A stretch of 64,000 bases of DNA, taken from positions 186,001 to 250,000 of the forward strand of contig NZ_QAOX01000004.1 of assembly GCF_003050935.1 (NCBI RefSeq). Reading direction: 5' to 3'. Below the pieces are notes generated by a model. It saw only the letters and a list, made by a program, of their open reading frames with translations. It had not been told where the DNA came from and made no database searches. Source of the stretch: Luteibacter sp. OK325. GTDB lineage: Bacteria; Pseudomonadota; Gammaproteobacteria; Xanthomonadales; Rhodanobacteraceae. This document shows, in pieces, positions 29,407 through 38,353 of this stretch (positions are counted from its first letter, which is position 1; the number at the start of each line of letters is the position of its first letter). Made by a program: the position numbers and the translations under genes.

Positions 29407-29961
29407 ATGATCGACATTCTCGACACCCCCTTGCCCTATGTCGCCCGCCTGCCTGAACGGGCTGCGGAAACCATCGACCTCGTGGTCATCCACTGCACCG
29501 AGCTGCCCGACCTGGCCATGGCCCGGGAGTACGGCGAGAAGGTGCTGTACGACACCGGGGCCGGCAACAGTGGCCATTACTACGTCGACCGGGACGGCGC
29601 CGTGCTCTGCTACGTGGATCCGCTACGCGTCGCCCATCACACCCGCGGCTATAACCCGCGCTCCATCGGCATCGAGCTGGTCAATACGGGGCGTTACCCG
29701 GACTGGTTCCATTCGGCGAAGCAGACCATGACCGAGCCGTACCCGGAGGTGCAGATTGCCGCCCTGCGCGCCCTGCTCGATCATCTGGTCGGACGTTTCC
29801 CCTCGCTCAGGCACATCGCCGGCCACGAAGACCTGGACACCGCCATGGTCCCGTCCAGCGACGACCCCGAGAACGAAGTGCCGCGCAAGCGCGATCCCGG
29901 TCCGCAGTTCCCCTGGGTCCGCGCCTATGACGCCGGGCGCCTGGGCCGGATCGAAGGCTGA
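29407..29961 (+). CDS. ampD: 1,6-anhydro-N-acetylmuramyl-L-alanine amidase (AmpD family)
   Basis: A 184-residue Amidase_2 protein without signal peptide, as for cytosolic AmpD, which removes peptides from anhydro-muropeptides in cell-wall recycling. Likely zinc ligands are VVIHCTELP (His), a central His such as in VAHHTRG, and IAGHEDLD (His), with acidic/basic residues near KRDPGPQFPW. Motifs GNSGHYYVDRDGAV and SIGIELVNTG are conserved. A TATGTT box just upstream could be the -10. It is divergent from the hydrolase/rlmKL operon. Confidence 0.9.
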   Translation: MIDILDTPLPYVARLPERAAETIDLVVIHCTELPDLAMAREYGEKVLYDTGAGNSGHYYVDRDGAVLCYVDPLRVAHHTRGYNPRSIGIELVNTGRYPDWFHSAKQTMTEPYPEVQIAALRALLDHLVGRFPSLRHIAGHEDLDTAMVPSSDDPENEVPRKRDPGPQFPWVRAYDAGRLGRIEG

Positions 29962-30010
29962 CCCCCGCTATACTTCGCGCTCCATCGCGCCCCGTTCAGA
30001 AGGCACTCTC

Positions 30011-30877
30011 ATGTCGGAAACTCACGTCGGCGAACTCGTCGACCTCCTCGAACTCGAACGCCTGGAAGACAACCTCTTCCGTGGCCAGAGTCGGGACATC
30101 GGCACACGCTTCGTCTTCGGTGGCCAGGTGCTCGGCCAGGCACTCTCGGCCGCGCAGCGCACCGTGGACGCCAAGCGTGAAGCGCACTCGCTGCATGCCT
30201 ATTTCCTGCGTGCCGGCGACATCAACGCACCGATCGTCTACAGCGTGGAACGCACGCGCGACGGCGGTTCGTTTTCGTCGCGTCGCGTGGTCGCCATCCA
30301 GCACGGCCAGCCCATCCTCAACGGGTCCATCTCGTTCCAGGAGCCGGAAACCGGCTATGAGCACCAGATGACGATGCCGGAAGTGCCTGCGCCGGAAGAC
30401 ATCGAACCGATGCACGCGATGAACGCCGAGCAGGTGGCCAAGCTGCCAGAGAAGACCCAGCGCTGGCTCGGCATCAACGGTCCATTCGAATTTCGCCACG
30501 TGTGGCCACGCGACGAAATGCGTCCGGCCAAGCGTCCGCCCTACCAGCACATCTGGTTCCGGCTGACCGCGCCGATCGAAGACACGCAGGCACTGCACCA
30601 GGCGCTACTCGCCTACGCTTCCGACTTCCATCTGATCGGCACGGCGACGCTGCCGCACGGCATCTCCTACCTCACCCGCAACATGCAGATGGCGAGCCTG
30701 GACCACGCACTGTGGTTCCATCGTCCGTTCCGCATCGACGAGTGGCTGTTGTACTCATTCGACAGCCCGACCTCGCAGGGTGCGCGCGGTCTCGCACGCG
30801 GCATGATCTACACGCGTGACGGCCGGCTCGTCGCCTCCACGGCGCAGGAAGGCCTGATCCGCGTTCGCCCCGACTGA
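30011..30877 (+). CDS. tesB: Acyl-CoA thioesterase II (TesB)
   Basis: A 288-residue double-hotdog thioesterase that hydrolyses medium- and long-chain acyl-CoA. Motifs: RFVFGGQVLGQALSAAQRTV, HSLHAYFLRAGD, YASDFHLIGTATLPHG (catalytic Asp in YASDF), SLDHALWFHRPFRIDEWLLY and GRLVASTAQEGLIR (catalytic Gln). Length matches E. coli TesB (286). The start at 30011 follows a TATACT -10 candidate (29969-29974). A LysR gene begins 4 bp after its stop, so the two are probably co-transcribed. Confidence 0.95.
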   Translation: MSETHVGELVDLLELERLEDNLFRGQSRDIGTRFVFGGQVLGQALSAAQRTVDAKREAHSLHAYFLRAGDINAPIVYSVERTRDGGSFSSRRVVAIQHGQPILNGSISFQEPETGYEHQMTMPEVPAPEDIEPMHAMNAEQVAKLPEKTQRWLGINGPFEFRHVWPRDEMRPAKRPPYQHIWFRLTAPIEDTQALHQALLAYASDFHLIGTATLPHGISYLTRNMQMASLDHALWFHRPFRIDEWLLYSFDSPTSQGARGLARGMIYTRDGRLVASTAQEGLIRVRPD

Positions 30878-30881
30878 TCCC

Positions 30882-31772
30882 ATGAGCATCGAGCTACGGC
30901 ACCTGCGTTACTTCATCGCCGTAGCCGATGAGCTGCATTTCAGTCGCGCCGCCGAGCGGCTGGGTATTTCCCAGCCGCCGCTCAGTCAGCAGATACGCGA
31001 TCTCGAAGGCATGCTTGGCTTGAGGTTGCTGCGGCGGACCAACCGGCGCGTGGAGCTGACCGATGCGGGGCGCGTTTACCTCGATGCCGCCCGGGACATC
31101 CTTTCACGCGTCGACGAAGCCGGCGATCTTGCTCGCCGCGCCGAACGTGGCGAGATCGGTGAACTGCATGTCGGGTTTACGCAGAGCACGCCGTTGATAG
31201 CGCGCTTTCCTCGTGCTGTTCGTGCGTTTCGAGAGGCCTTTCCGGCCGTGCGCCTGGTGCTGAAGGAACACAATACCCTGCAGCAGATCGAACGGTTGCT
31301 CGACGGAAGCCAGCAAGTGGGGCTGATTCGCGGCACCGATCTGCCGCCGGCACTGATCGCGCGCAAGCTGGTGGAGGATCCACTGGTTGCGGTGCTGCGC
31401 GCTGATCATCCGCTGGCAAAAGGCCGCCGACCGCGCGTGCGTGTCGAGCAACTCGCCGAGGAGCCGTTCGTCGTGTTCAGCCGAAACGCTGGCACGGGTG
31501 TCGCCGCGCAGGTCCAGGCCATGTGTCGCCGGGCAGGCTTCGCGCCACGCGTTGCCCAGGAGGCCGGCGAGTCCTCCACCATGGTTGGCCTGGTCGCCGC
31601 CGGGCTCGGCGTTGCCGTGCTTCCTCAGTCCATGAGTCAGGTGCATGTCGAAGGCGTGGCCTACGTACCCATCGAATCGCCCGATGCGGCAAGCGCGCTC
31701 TATCTGGTGCACCGCCGAAGCGACACGTCGCCGCTGGTGAAAGCCTTCATGCAGCTGATGCTGAAGGCCTGA
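30882..31772 (+). CDS. LysR-family transcriptional regulator
   Basis: A 296-residue LTTR of the BenM/CatM/CbbR-like type: MSIELRHLRYFIAVADELHF, then ERLGISQPPLSQQIRDLE for the HTH, then an effector domain (LHVGFTQSTPLIARFPRAVR). It is 4 bp downstream of tesB and convergent with the MFS gene, overlapping its 3' end by 26 bp. It may regulate the MFS exporter or a distant aromatic-acid pathway; the sequence does not decide. Confidence 0.92.
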   Translation: MSIELRHLRYFIAVADELHFSRAAERLGISQPPLSQQIRDLEGMLGLRLLRRTNRRVELTDAGRVYLDAARDILSRVDEAGDLARRAERGEIGELHVGFTQSTPLIARFPRAVRAFREAFPAVRLVLKEHNTLQQIERLLDGSQQVGLIRGTDLPPALIARKLVEDPLVAVLRADHPLAKGRRPRVRVEQLAEEPFVVFSRNAGTGVAAQVQAMCRRAGFAPRVAQEAGESSTMVGLVAAGLGVAVLPQSMSQVHVEGVAYVPIESPDAASALYLVHRRSDTSPLVKAFMQLMLKA

Positions 31773-33006
31773 GGCGGCGTAGCTTCAGCGCAATGGCGAG
31801 GCCGGCGACGACCAACACGGCAACATACGCAACGACACCATTCCACCCCGCGTGAGTCCACGCGATGCCACCAAGCGAGCCGGCGATACTCGAGCCCATG
31901 TAGTACGAGAACAGGTAGAACGAAGAGGCATGCGCGCGTGCGAACGTTGCGCGCTTGCCCACCCAGCCGCTGGCAATTGAGTGGCCGCCGAAGAAACCGA
32001 AGGTCATCATCGCAATGCCGGCCACGATCGCCCACAGCGATGAACTCGCCGTCAGTACGACGCCTGCCAGCATGATCACGAAGGTAGTCCAGAGTACGCG
32101 CGGACGTCCGAGCCGGTCGGCCACCTTACCCATCCACGCCGAGCTCGCCACGCCCACGACGTAGACCATGAACACGGCGCCGACATGCGATTGCGACAGC
32201 GAGAACGGCGCTGCGAGAAGACGATAGGCAACGTAGTTATAGATGGTGACAAAGGCACCCATCAGCAGGAAGCCCTCGGCAAACAGCCAGGGCAATCCCT
32301 TGTCGCGCCAGAGGGAACCGAACGAAGCGAGCAGCTCGCGTGGATGAGCACGACGTTTCTCGAAGTGCACCGATGCAGGCAAGCCGCGGGCGACGAGCAC
32401 CGACGCGATCAGGCCCAGTGCGCCGATGATCGCCACCGCCACGCGCCACGAGGCGTGATCCGCCGCGAAGCCGGAGATCAATCGACCACCCATGCCGCCG
32501 ATGGCATTGCCGCCGATGTAGAGGCCCATGGCGAAGCCCAGCGAGTCACCGTGGATCTCTTCGCTTACGTAAGTCATTGCCACGGCGGGCAAGCCCGCCA
32601 GGGTGATGCCGAGCAGCGCCCTCAGGACGAGGAACGAGCCCCAGTTCGGCGCCATGGCGCTCAACAGCACCAACAGCGATGAGCCAAGTAACGACGCCAG
32701 CATGATCGGTTTGCGACCGAACACATCCGAGATCGCACCGGCGAACAACATCGATACGGCGAGCACGCCCGTCGTCAGTGATAGCGACAGGCTGCTTGAC
32801 GCCGCGTCCAGCGAAAAGGCGCGCGAGAACGCCGGCAGTAAGGGCTGCACGCAATACAGCAGACCGAACGTGGCGAAACCCGACGAGAACAACGCCAGGT
32901 TGGTACGCCGGAACGCCGGCGTGCCATGACGAATGCGCCGATCCACGACAACCGCCGGCGCAGCGGACGATGAGCCGTCCACGGGAACCTCCAGGGAATG
33001 AGCCAT
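31747..33006 (-). CDS. Major facilitator superfamily exporter (DHA1, YnfM-like)
   Basis: A 419-residue 12-helix transporter with RRTNLALFSSGFATFGLLYC at helix 1, AGAISDVFGRKPIML (loop 2-3 signature), AVAMTYVSEEIHGDSLGFAM (loop 4-5, as in YnfM-type proteins) and GKVADRLGRPRVL (repeated loop 8-9). The C-terminus is SASAA. It is an inner-membrane proton-driven exporter of unknown drug or metabolite. Its 3' end overlaps the convergent LysR gene by 26 bp. Confidence 0.92.
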   Translation of the reverse strand: MAHSLEVPVDGSSSAAPAVVVDRRIRHGTPAFRRTNLALFSSGFATFGLLYCVQPLLPAFSRAFSLDAASSSLSLSLTTGVLAVSMLFAGAISDVFGRKPIMLASLLGSSLLVLLSAMAPNWGSFLVLRALLGITLAGLPAVAMTYVSEEIHGDSLGFAMGLYIGGNAIGGMGGRLISGFAADHASWRVAVAIIGALGLIASVLVARGLPASVHFEKRRAHPRELLASFGSLWRDKGLPWLFAEGFLLMGAFVTIYNYVAYRLLAAPFSLSQSHVGAVFMVYVVGVASSAWMGKVADRLGRPRVLWTTFVIMLAGVVLTASSSLWAIVAGIAMMTFGFFGGHSIASGWVGKRATFARAHASSFYLFSYYMGSSIAGSLGGIAWTHAGWNGVVAYVAVLVVAGLAIALKLRRLRPSASAA

Positions 33007-33103
33007 ATGACAAGGCTAATCCCTGAATTGAGTCGGATCGAGATAGCGCAGGCACCGATTCCATAGGTGCAACGTATCAATCGTTTCGGTCGCGCTGCGC
33101 AGG

Positions 33104-33209
33104 GATCGCCGATGAATCGGCTCCCACAGAGAGCTGGGCCTCATCGGATGATGGGCCTCATCGGATGATTGGCAGGTCTTATGTGGGAGCCGATTCATCG
33201 GCGATAAGG
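33104..33209. repeat. REP pair with internal 17-bp tandem duplication
   Basis: GATCGCCGATGAATCGGCTC.. at 33104-33129 and inverse ..GTGGGAGCCGATTCATCGGC.. at 33183-33208 are separated by an exact 2x repeat of GGGCCTCATCGGATGAT (33136-33152, 33153-33169). It sits between the MFS gene and a small exported protein gene. Confidence 0.9.
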
Positions 33210-33217
33210 TGCCCGCC

Positions 33218-33670
33218 TCACCGCGCAACCGTCCCCGACTGCCCCCCATCCCACTCAACCGCCGACGCCAGCTCCGCGTCGGTCAACGCCAGGTCCCCCG
33301 CATCCGCCTCGGCCTTTACCGCCACCACGTGCCCGTCATACCGGGACAACTCGCGGTTACCCGTCGCCACCAAGGCGTTCGACCGAACCTCATCCGTCGC
33401 CAGCAAGACCAGCAAGGTTTTCGACCCGGCAACGAACCGCACCCCGCTGGTGGCGCCCGACTTCGCCAGCGCCTTCGAATCCAGCGGCACGGCCTTCACC
33501 TTTCCTGCCCAGCGCGGCGGTGCGACGAACGTGTAACCGGCCGCCTCGTCCCGCCATGCGAATCGCTTCATCGGTTCAGGCAGCGGTGCGGCATGACCGT
33601 GTGTGCCCGGGGTCTGCGCCGAAGCCATCAGCGGGAGGCCGAGCAGCAACGCGAGCGTGAGCGATTTCAT
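33218..33670 (-). CDS. Small exported hypothetical protein
   Basis: A 150-residue protein. The signal peptide MKSLTLALLLGLPLMASA is cleaved near residue 18. The mature part is HGHAAPLPEPMKRFAWRDEA, then AGYTFVAPPRWAGKVKAVPL and SGATSGVRFVAGSKTLLVLL, a beta-rich pattern without cysteines. AGGAGA 7 nt upstream sets the ATG at 33670. No family recognised; Xanthomonadales-restricted exported proteins of this style are common. It lies downstream of the EmrE-like exporter on the same strand (53 bp). Confidence 0.75.
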   Translation of the reverse strand: MKSLTLALLLGLPLMASAQTPGTHGHAAPLPEPMKRFAWRDEAAGYTFVAPPRWAGKVKAVPLDSKALAKSGATSGVRFVAGSKTLLVLLATDEVRSNALVATGNRELSRYDGHVVAVKAEADAGDLALTDAELASAVEWDGGQSGTVAR

Positions 33671-33723
33671 GGCGATGTCTCCTGGATTCGCTTGCAGCCT
33701 ACGCTTCACGCGTGGCGGTGGCG

Positions 33724-34701
33724 TCAAGCACCACGGTCGGCCACCGCTGCCTCGGCGTCAGGGGCGCTTTCCCTGCCACTGACCCAGGCGAACAAGGCGA
33801 TACCGACGATGATGGCCACGGCACCCAGGGCGGCCGTCGGCCCGGGGACCGCTTCGTGCAGGAAGATCACACCGATCAACGTCGCAAAGAGCAACTCCGC
33901 CGCCTGCATGGCCTCGACGCCGGCCAGCGCCGTCGGCTGCCGCCCTACCATCTCGGTGGCATGGAAAAACAGCACCGTGGCGATGACGCCCGACGACAAC
34001 GCCACGCCGCCGGCCAGCAGCGCCTCGCGGAGCGTCGGTGGCCCGATGGTGATCCATGTGACGACGGCGATCAGTAACCATAACGGCCAACTCGCCAGCG
34101 TCATGCCGAATACCCGCTGCACCGCGCCCAGCTTCGTCCCCGTGCGTTCCAGGTGCAGCAGGATCATCCGGTTGCCCAGCGGATAGGCAAACGCGGCAAA
34201 CACGACCGCACCCACGGCGAGCCAGGCCGAGGCGTCCAGCGCCCCATGCGAATGGCCAAACTGCAGCAACATCACGCCGAGAACGATCAACACGCCGATG
34301 GACAACGCGGCGACATGCCAGCGCGCCCGTTCATCACGATAGATGAAGGGCGCGAGCAAGGGGCCCGCAAGCACCGTGGTCTGGAAACTACCTGCAACAA
34401 GCCATGACGGCCCGCTACTTGCCGCCCACGTCAGGGGCACCCCGAACAACACGAAGCCCACGCTGCTCCACGTCAGCCACTGGCGCGCATGCGTACGCAA
34501 CTCGTGCGGTAAGGCACCGAACCCGCCCTGGAACGGCAGCACCACCGCCAGCAACGGCAGTGTGATCAGGTAACGGAGGATCACCGCCCATTGCCAATGG
34601 CCGCCGCCACTGACGACGGCACGGTTGAGGACATAAGTGAGCGTGAAGAACAGCGCCGAGAGCAGCGCGATCGCCACCGCCTTGAGGGCTTGGGAACGCA
34701 T
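33724..34701 (-). CDS. EmrE-type multidrug resistance efflux transporter (DMT superfamily)
   Basis: A 325-residue protein with ten membrane segments (ALLSALFFTLTYVLNRAVVS, LRYLITLPLLAVVLPFQGGF, WLVAGSFQTTVLAGPLLAPF, ELLFATLIGVIFLHEAVPGP). It is of the longer EmrE-like class in which two four/five-helix halves are fused. Likely an inner-membrane efflux pump of unknown specificity. ATG start at 34701. The protein ends in an acidic tail. Confidence 0.87.
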   Translation of the reverse strand: MRSQALKAVAIALLSALFFTLTYVLNRAVVSGGGHWQWAVILRYLITLPLLAVVLPFQGGFGALPHELRTHARQWLTWSSVGFVLFGVPLTWAASSGPSWLVAGSFQTTVLAGPLLAPFIYRDERARWHVAALSIGVLIVLGVMLLQFGHSHGALDASAWLAVGAVVFAAFAYPLGNRMILLHLERTGTKLGAVQRVFGMTLASWPLWLLIAVVTWITIGPPTLREALLAGGVALSSGVIATVLFFHATEMVGRQPTALAGVEAMQAAELLFATLIGVIFLHEAVPGPTAALGAVAIIVGIALFAWVSGRESAPDAEAAVADRGA

Positions 34702-34753
34702 GGAAGACCTTGCATGAAGCGAAGGCCGAGTGTGCCAGTGTCGTGCCGGTGCG

Positions 34754-35095
34754 TCAGCCGGTTTCGTTCAATTCCAGGAAGAGTTCCTGGAGTTCGCCGC
34801 CGATGGGATGCCCACCGACCGACAGCGTCACGTCGGCCTCGATGCCCGATACGGGGCAGCAACCGTCGACGATGCCGAGCAGGTTTGCCGTCGTGTCGAT
34901 CATGATGTTGCGGATCACTTCGATGAGCGTCTCCTTGCCCTCGTCGTCGAGCGAATTGAACATCGTCAGGGCGCGGATCCACAGGGGATCCACGGCACAT
35001 TCCACCGGCGTGGTGCGAAACATCTCGTCGTAGACCGCGAGGTTGTCGCGGACCACGGCGTTCTGAATGGCCAGGACAAAACGATCGGGGGACAT
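34754..35095 (-). CDS. Small cytosolic hypothetical protein
   Basis: A 113-residue protein, MSPDRFVLAIQNAVVRDNLA.., acidic and mostly helical (VDPLWIRALTMFNSLDDEGK, LIEVIRNIMIDTTANLLGIV), with a Cys pair GCCPVSG and a short beta-rich C-terminus. No signal peptide. AGGTGG lies five bases before the ATG at 35095, which is preferred over an in-frame GTG three codons upstream. Family unknown. Confidence 0.65.
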   Translation of the reverse strand: MSPDRFVLAIQNAVVRDNLAVYDEMFRTTPVECAVDPLWIRALTMFNSLDDEGKETLIEVIRNIMIDTTANLLGIVDGCCPVSGIEADVTLSVGGHPIGGELQELFLELNETG

Positions 35096-35134
35096 GGGTG
35101 CCACCTGCTAAGGGGACGGGTTAAGTGATGCACC

Positions 35135-35497
35135 CTATGTGTGGGAGGGAGGCGTCCGGGTCAATGGGGCACGTGGCGGGCAGCGCGATGCCGGCACATA
35201 GCCCGGCCAGATGGCGTCGTAGAAGTAGCGTTCAAGGTCTGAAGGCGGTTCGTAGGTCCGACCCGGCGCGGGAATCAGCTTCCTGAGGCGGGCTTCGTTG
35301 TGTTCCGCCCAGCGCATCACCATGCGCTGCATGAGGGAAACGCCCCGCATGGTGGTGCCTTGCCCGCGCCGCGGCCCGTAGCGCCAGCGTACGACCCAGT
35401 CACCGTCCTGCGGGCTCACCCGGGCAAAGGCCCGCGACGTCCCTTCCAGGATCGCGTACTGCCGTTCCCCCATCTGGACCCAGTGAACCATCGCCAT
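35135..35497 (-). CDS. Small hypothetical protein, Arg/Trp-rich
   Basis: A 120-residue basic protein: MAMVHWVQMGERQYAILEGT, WVVRWRYGPRRGQGTTMRG, MQRMVMRWAEHNEARLRKLI, with a C-terminal Pro/Arg/Thr tail. No signal peptide, membrane helix or known motif. Coding is supported by a clean frame between neighbours on the same strand, but no family is recognised. An in-frame ATG two codons in is also possible. Confidence 0.55.
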   Translation of the reverse strand: MAMVHWVQMGERQYAILEGTSRAFARVSPQDGDWVVRWRYGPRRGQGTTMRGVSLMQRMVMRWAEHNEARLRKLIPAPGRTYEPPSDLERYFYDAIWPGYVPASRCPPRAPLTRTPPSHT

Positions 35498-35599
35498 GAG
35501 GCGAGATTAGGCGGGCGCCGTCTCACGGATGTGGACGGGGCGGCAGGTTTACCCGAGGTTTATCGGGCAACCTCTTGGGCCTGACCGACATATGGGCAA

Positions 35600-36031
35600 T
35601 CAATGGCTCGGCGGAAACCAGACCTTCACGATCTGGCCATCGCGTACCTCGTAGATCGCCGCCATATCGGGCACGACCTTGCCCGAGGGCAATCCGACGA
35701 CATGTTCTTTGTCGATCACCGTAGGGCCGGCAAGCGTGCGCTGGACGATCTGCACACCCATCTCCTTGGGCATCGTCCTGAGGAAGGCGAACTTCTCGAG
35801 AAGTTCCGCCCGTCCCCGGATCGCCGGCTGCGAACTATCAAGGTAGACCATCTCCACGTTCTCGGCATAGCAACCGGCGAAGGCTTCGACGTTATGCGCG
35901 TTGTAGTAGGCGAACTGCGCGTCGACCACGGCCGTTGGACCGGGCTCGACACCGCGTTCCAGGCAGGCGGCATGCGCTCCGCTCGCCACCAGGTCGAGAA
36001 AGCCGACCAGAAACACGCGCCGAGCGATCAT
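35600..36031 (-). CDS. SnoaL/NTF2-like exported protein
   Basis: A 143-residue protein with a possible signal sequence (ending ASGAHA, about residue 21) and an NTF2-like cone fold: AVVDAQFAYYNAHNVEAFAG, AENVEMVYLDSSQPAIRGRA, EVRDGQIVKVWFPP. The ending is typical of SnoaL-like polyketide-cyclase or steroid-isomerase relatives that bind small hydrophobics. The start overlaps the upstream gene by 4 nt (ATGA); that gene also encodes an NTF2-like protein, so the pair is probably one operon of related folds. Substrate unknown. Confidence 0.8.
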   Translation of the reverse strand: MIARRVFLVGFLDLVASGAHAACLERGVEPGPTAVVDAQFAYYNAHNVEAFAGCYAENVEMVYLDSSQPAIRGRAELLEKFAFLRTMPKEMGVQIVQRTLAGPTVIDKEHVVGLPSGKVVPDMAAIYEVRDGQIVKVWFPPSH

Positions 36032-36534
36032 TTCGCAGGATCCAGAATGATCGAATAAAGCATCGCGTTGATCTTCCAGCCGTCGTCGGTGCGCACTACC
36101 TGCCAGGTCTCATTCCCATGGTTGGTCGGCTTGCCGTCGAGAAGGAACACATAGTCGAAATACACCGAGCCCACCGTGCCATCCGTGTCGATGCGCACGT
36201 TGTCGAACTTCTCTTCGATGGCATGGGTCGTGCTGCCGACGAACTTCGTAAAGCCCTTATAGGCATCCGGCTCCGCCCTGAAGCGCTTGGCGTCGGGCTT
36301 CTTCGCGCGCATCTGCTCGAGCGAGGTCTGGTCCAGTGCGGAGAACCAGCTACTGCTTTCGGCGACGAAAAGCGTGTCGAGCTTCTTGCCATCCTTCGCG
36401 AGGATGGCAGCCTTGAAGGTCTCGACGAGCTGGTTTATGTCCGTCTTCGCCGCGGCAGGCGATGGCACGGCGGCCTGGGCGAGAGGCGCAATGAGCAGTG
36501 CGGTGGCAAACGTGACAAGGGTGCGAGAAAGCAT
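36028..36534 (-). CDS. Exported NTF2-like hypothetical protein
   Basis: A 168-residue protein. The signal peptide MLSRTLVTFATALLIAPLAQ ends near residue 21 (AQA). The mature part is INQLVETFKAAILAKDGKKL, LFVAESSSWFSALDQTSLEQ, TDGTVGSVYFDYVFLLDGKP and ETWQVVRTDDGWKINAMLYS. The pattern fits a nuclear-transport-factor-2-like fold. Translation is coupled by ATGA to the SnoaL-like gene. The start at 36534 follows a weak AGGGA. Role unknown. Confidence 0.78.
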   Translation of the reverse strand: MLSRTLVTFATALLIAPLAQAAVPSPAAAKTDINQLVETFKAAILAKDGKKLDTLFVAESSSWFSALDQTSLEQMRAKKPDAKRFRAEPDAYKGFTKFVGSTTHAIEEKFDNVRIDTDGTVGSVYFDYVFLLDGKPTNHGNETWQVVRTDDGWKINAMLYSIILDPAK

Positions 36535-36640
36535 TCCGTTGTATCCCTGAGACTGAAGGTGAGCCCAGCCTAGGAGCATTGTTCAGCGCGTTCTACGCGG
36601 CTGCGGCAAAGCGGTTACTCCGCGCGTCGAACCGTTGGAC

Positions 36641-38353
36641 TCAGCCCGCCGGTTCCATATGCGTCAGCAACAACCGCAAACTCTCCCTGCCCTGCCAGTC
36701 ATTGACCGATAACTCATATGCCACGCGCATGCGATCCGGCGGCGGCGTGCCGTCGTAGCAATTGAACATCACGGCGTCGAGCGGCGCACCACCCTGCGTG
36801 TGGCGCAGCTGCAAGCGCAGATGGCGGCTGCCCATCGGTTTCCACGAGGCGCATTCGAAGCGCGCTTCGAAGATCGGTGGCGGGAAGCCCTGGCCCCACG
36901 GACCGGTATAGCGGATCTGCCTGGCCAGATCGAGGGTGTGGTCGCGGTAGTCGAGTTCGCCATCGGTGTGGACGAGCGCCTGGAGGCGCTCATCGTCGAG
37001 ATGCGTGCGCGCGGTCGCGTCAAATGCAGCTGCAAAGCGATCGAAGTTGCTGGCATGCATACTCAGACCGGCAGCCATGGCGTGGCCACCGAAGCGCAGG
37101 ATCAGTCCGGGATGCTTCGCGTCGATTTCCGCCAGCGCGTCGCGAATGTGGAAGCCGGGAATCGAACGCGCCGATCCACGCAGCTCGTCGCTATCGTCAC
37201 CGGCCGGTGCGAATGCCATCACCGGGCGATGCAGCTTTTCCTTGAGCTTGGAGGCAATAAGGCCAACGATGCCGGGATGCCAGCCTTCGTCGAATAGTGC
37301 GACCCCCACCGAGTCGATGTGCGCTGCACGCGCCACCATGACTTCGGCTTCTTCGACCATGCCCGCCTGCATCTCGCGGCGTTCCTGGTTGATCGTCGAC
37401 AGCTGCTCGGCGTAACGACGGGCCATGCCCACGTCATCGGTGAGCAGGCAGGCGACGCCTAGCGACATGTCTTCGAGACGGCCGGCCGCGTTGAGTCGAG
37501 GACCGATAGCGAAGGCGAGATCGGTCGCGCCAACGGTCGCCAACGAGCGGCCGCTCGCTTCGATCAGGGCGGTAATGCCGGCACAGGCTTTGCCGGCGCG
37601 CATGCGCTTCAGTCCTGCTTCGACCAGCACCCGGTTGTTGAAATCGAGCGGTACCAGATCGGCAACGGTACCGAGCGCGACCAGATCGAGCAACGCGCTC
37701 AGGTCCGGCTCGCCACCGGCGAAGTGACCGGCCTCGCGCATCGCGGCGCGCAGCGCCAGCAACAGATAGAACATCACGCCGACGCCGGCGAGTGCCTTGC
37801 TCGGGAAGCCGTCACCGGCAAGGTTCGGGTTAACCATCGCATGAGCGTCGGGTAAGGTATCGCCCGGCAGATGATGATCGGTAATCAGTACGGCGATATC
37901 GCGTGCGCGTGCCGCGGCGACACCAGCGACGCTCGCCACGCCGTTATCGACGGTGACGATGAGATCGGGCGACGGGTCAAGCGAAGCAACCAGTGCTTCG
38001 CTCAGGCCATAGCCGTGGACGAAACGATTGGGCACCACGTGGCGAACATGCCGCGCGCCCAGCAGGCGCAGGCCACGCTCGGCCACCGCCGTGCCGGTGG
38101 CGCCGTCGCAGTCGTAATCGCCTGCGATGACGATGTGCTTGTCACTCGCGATGGTTTCCATCAGCAAGGCAACGGCCGCGTCCATGCCACCCAGTAATGT
38201 CGGCGAGAGCATCCTCGCGAGGCGATGCTCGGCTCCGTCAGGCGTGGATACGCCACGCGCGGCGTAGATGCGCTGGATAACCGGATGTACATGCGGCGGC
38301 CAGCCGCTCGGTGCGGCGGCGGCCAGACGCTGACGCCAGACGCGCCCGGTCAT
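36641..38353 (-). CDS. recJ: Single-stranded-DNA-specific exonuclease RecJ
   Basis: A 570-residue 5'-3' ssDNA exonuclease of the DHH family for RecF recombination and mismatch or base-excision repair. Metal-binding motifs in order: VIAGDYDCDGATGTA (DYD), LIVTVDNGVAS, AVLITDHHLPGD (DHH), and RFGGHAMAAGLSM of the DHHA1 domain; a C-terminal OB-like domain follows. The length fits the family. The ATG at 38353 overlaps the TGA of the rpfE-like gene (ATGA), and longer in-frame extensions are Arg-rich and unlike RecJ. It is the last gene of the ABC-F, rpfE, recJ operon. Confidence 0.96.
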   Translation of the reverse strand: MTGRVWRQRLAAAAPSGWPPHVHPVIQRIYAARGVSTPDGAEHRLARMLSPTLLGGMDAAVALLMETIASDKHIVIAGDYDCDGATGTAVAERGLRLLGARHVRHVVPNRFVHGYGLSEALVASLDPSPDLIVTVDNGVASVAGVAAARARDIAVLITDHHLPGDTLPDAHAMVNPNLAGDGFPSKALAGVGVMFYLLLALRAAMREAGHFAGGEPDLSALLDLVALGTVADLVPLDFNNRVLVEAGLKRMRAGKACAGITALIEASGRSLATVGATDLAFAIGPRLNAAGRLEDMSLGVACLLTDDVGMARRYAEQLSTINQERREMQAGMVEEAEVMVARAAHIDSVGVALFDEGWHPGIVGLIASKLKEKLHRPVMAFAPAGDDSDELRGSARSIPGFHIRDALAEIDAKHPGLILRFGGHAMAAGLSMHASNFDRFAAAFDATARTHLDDERLQALVHTDGELDYRDHTLDLARQIRYTGPWGQGFPPPIFEARFECASWKPMGSRHLRLQLRHTQGGAPLDAVMFNCYDGTPPPDRMRVAYELSVNDWQGRESLRLLLTHMEPAG

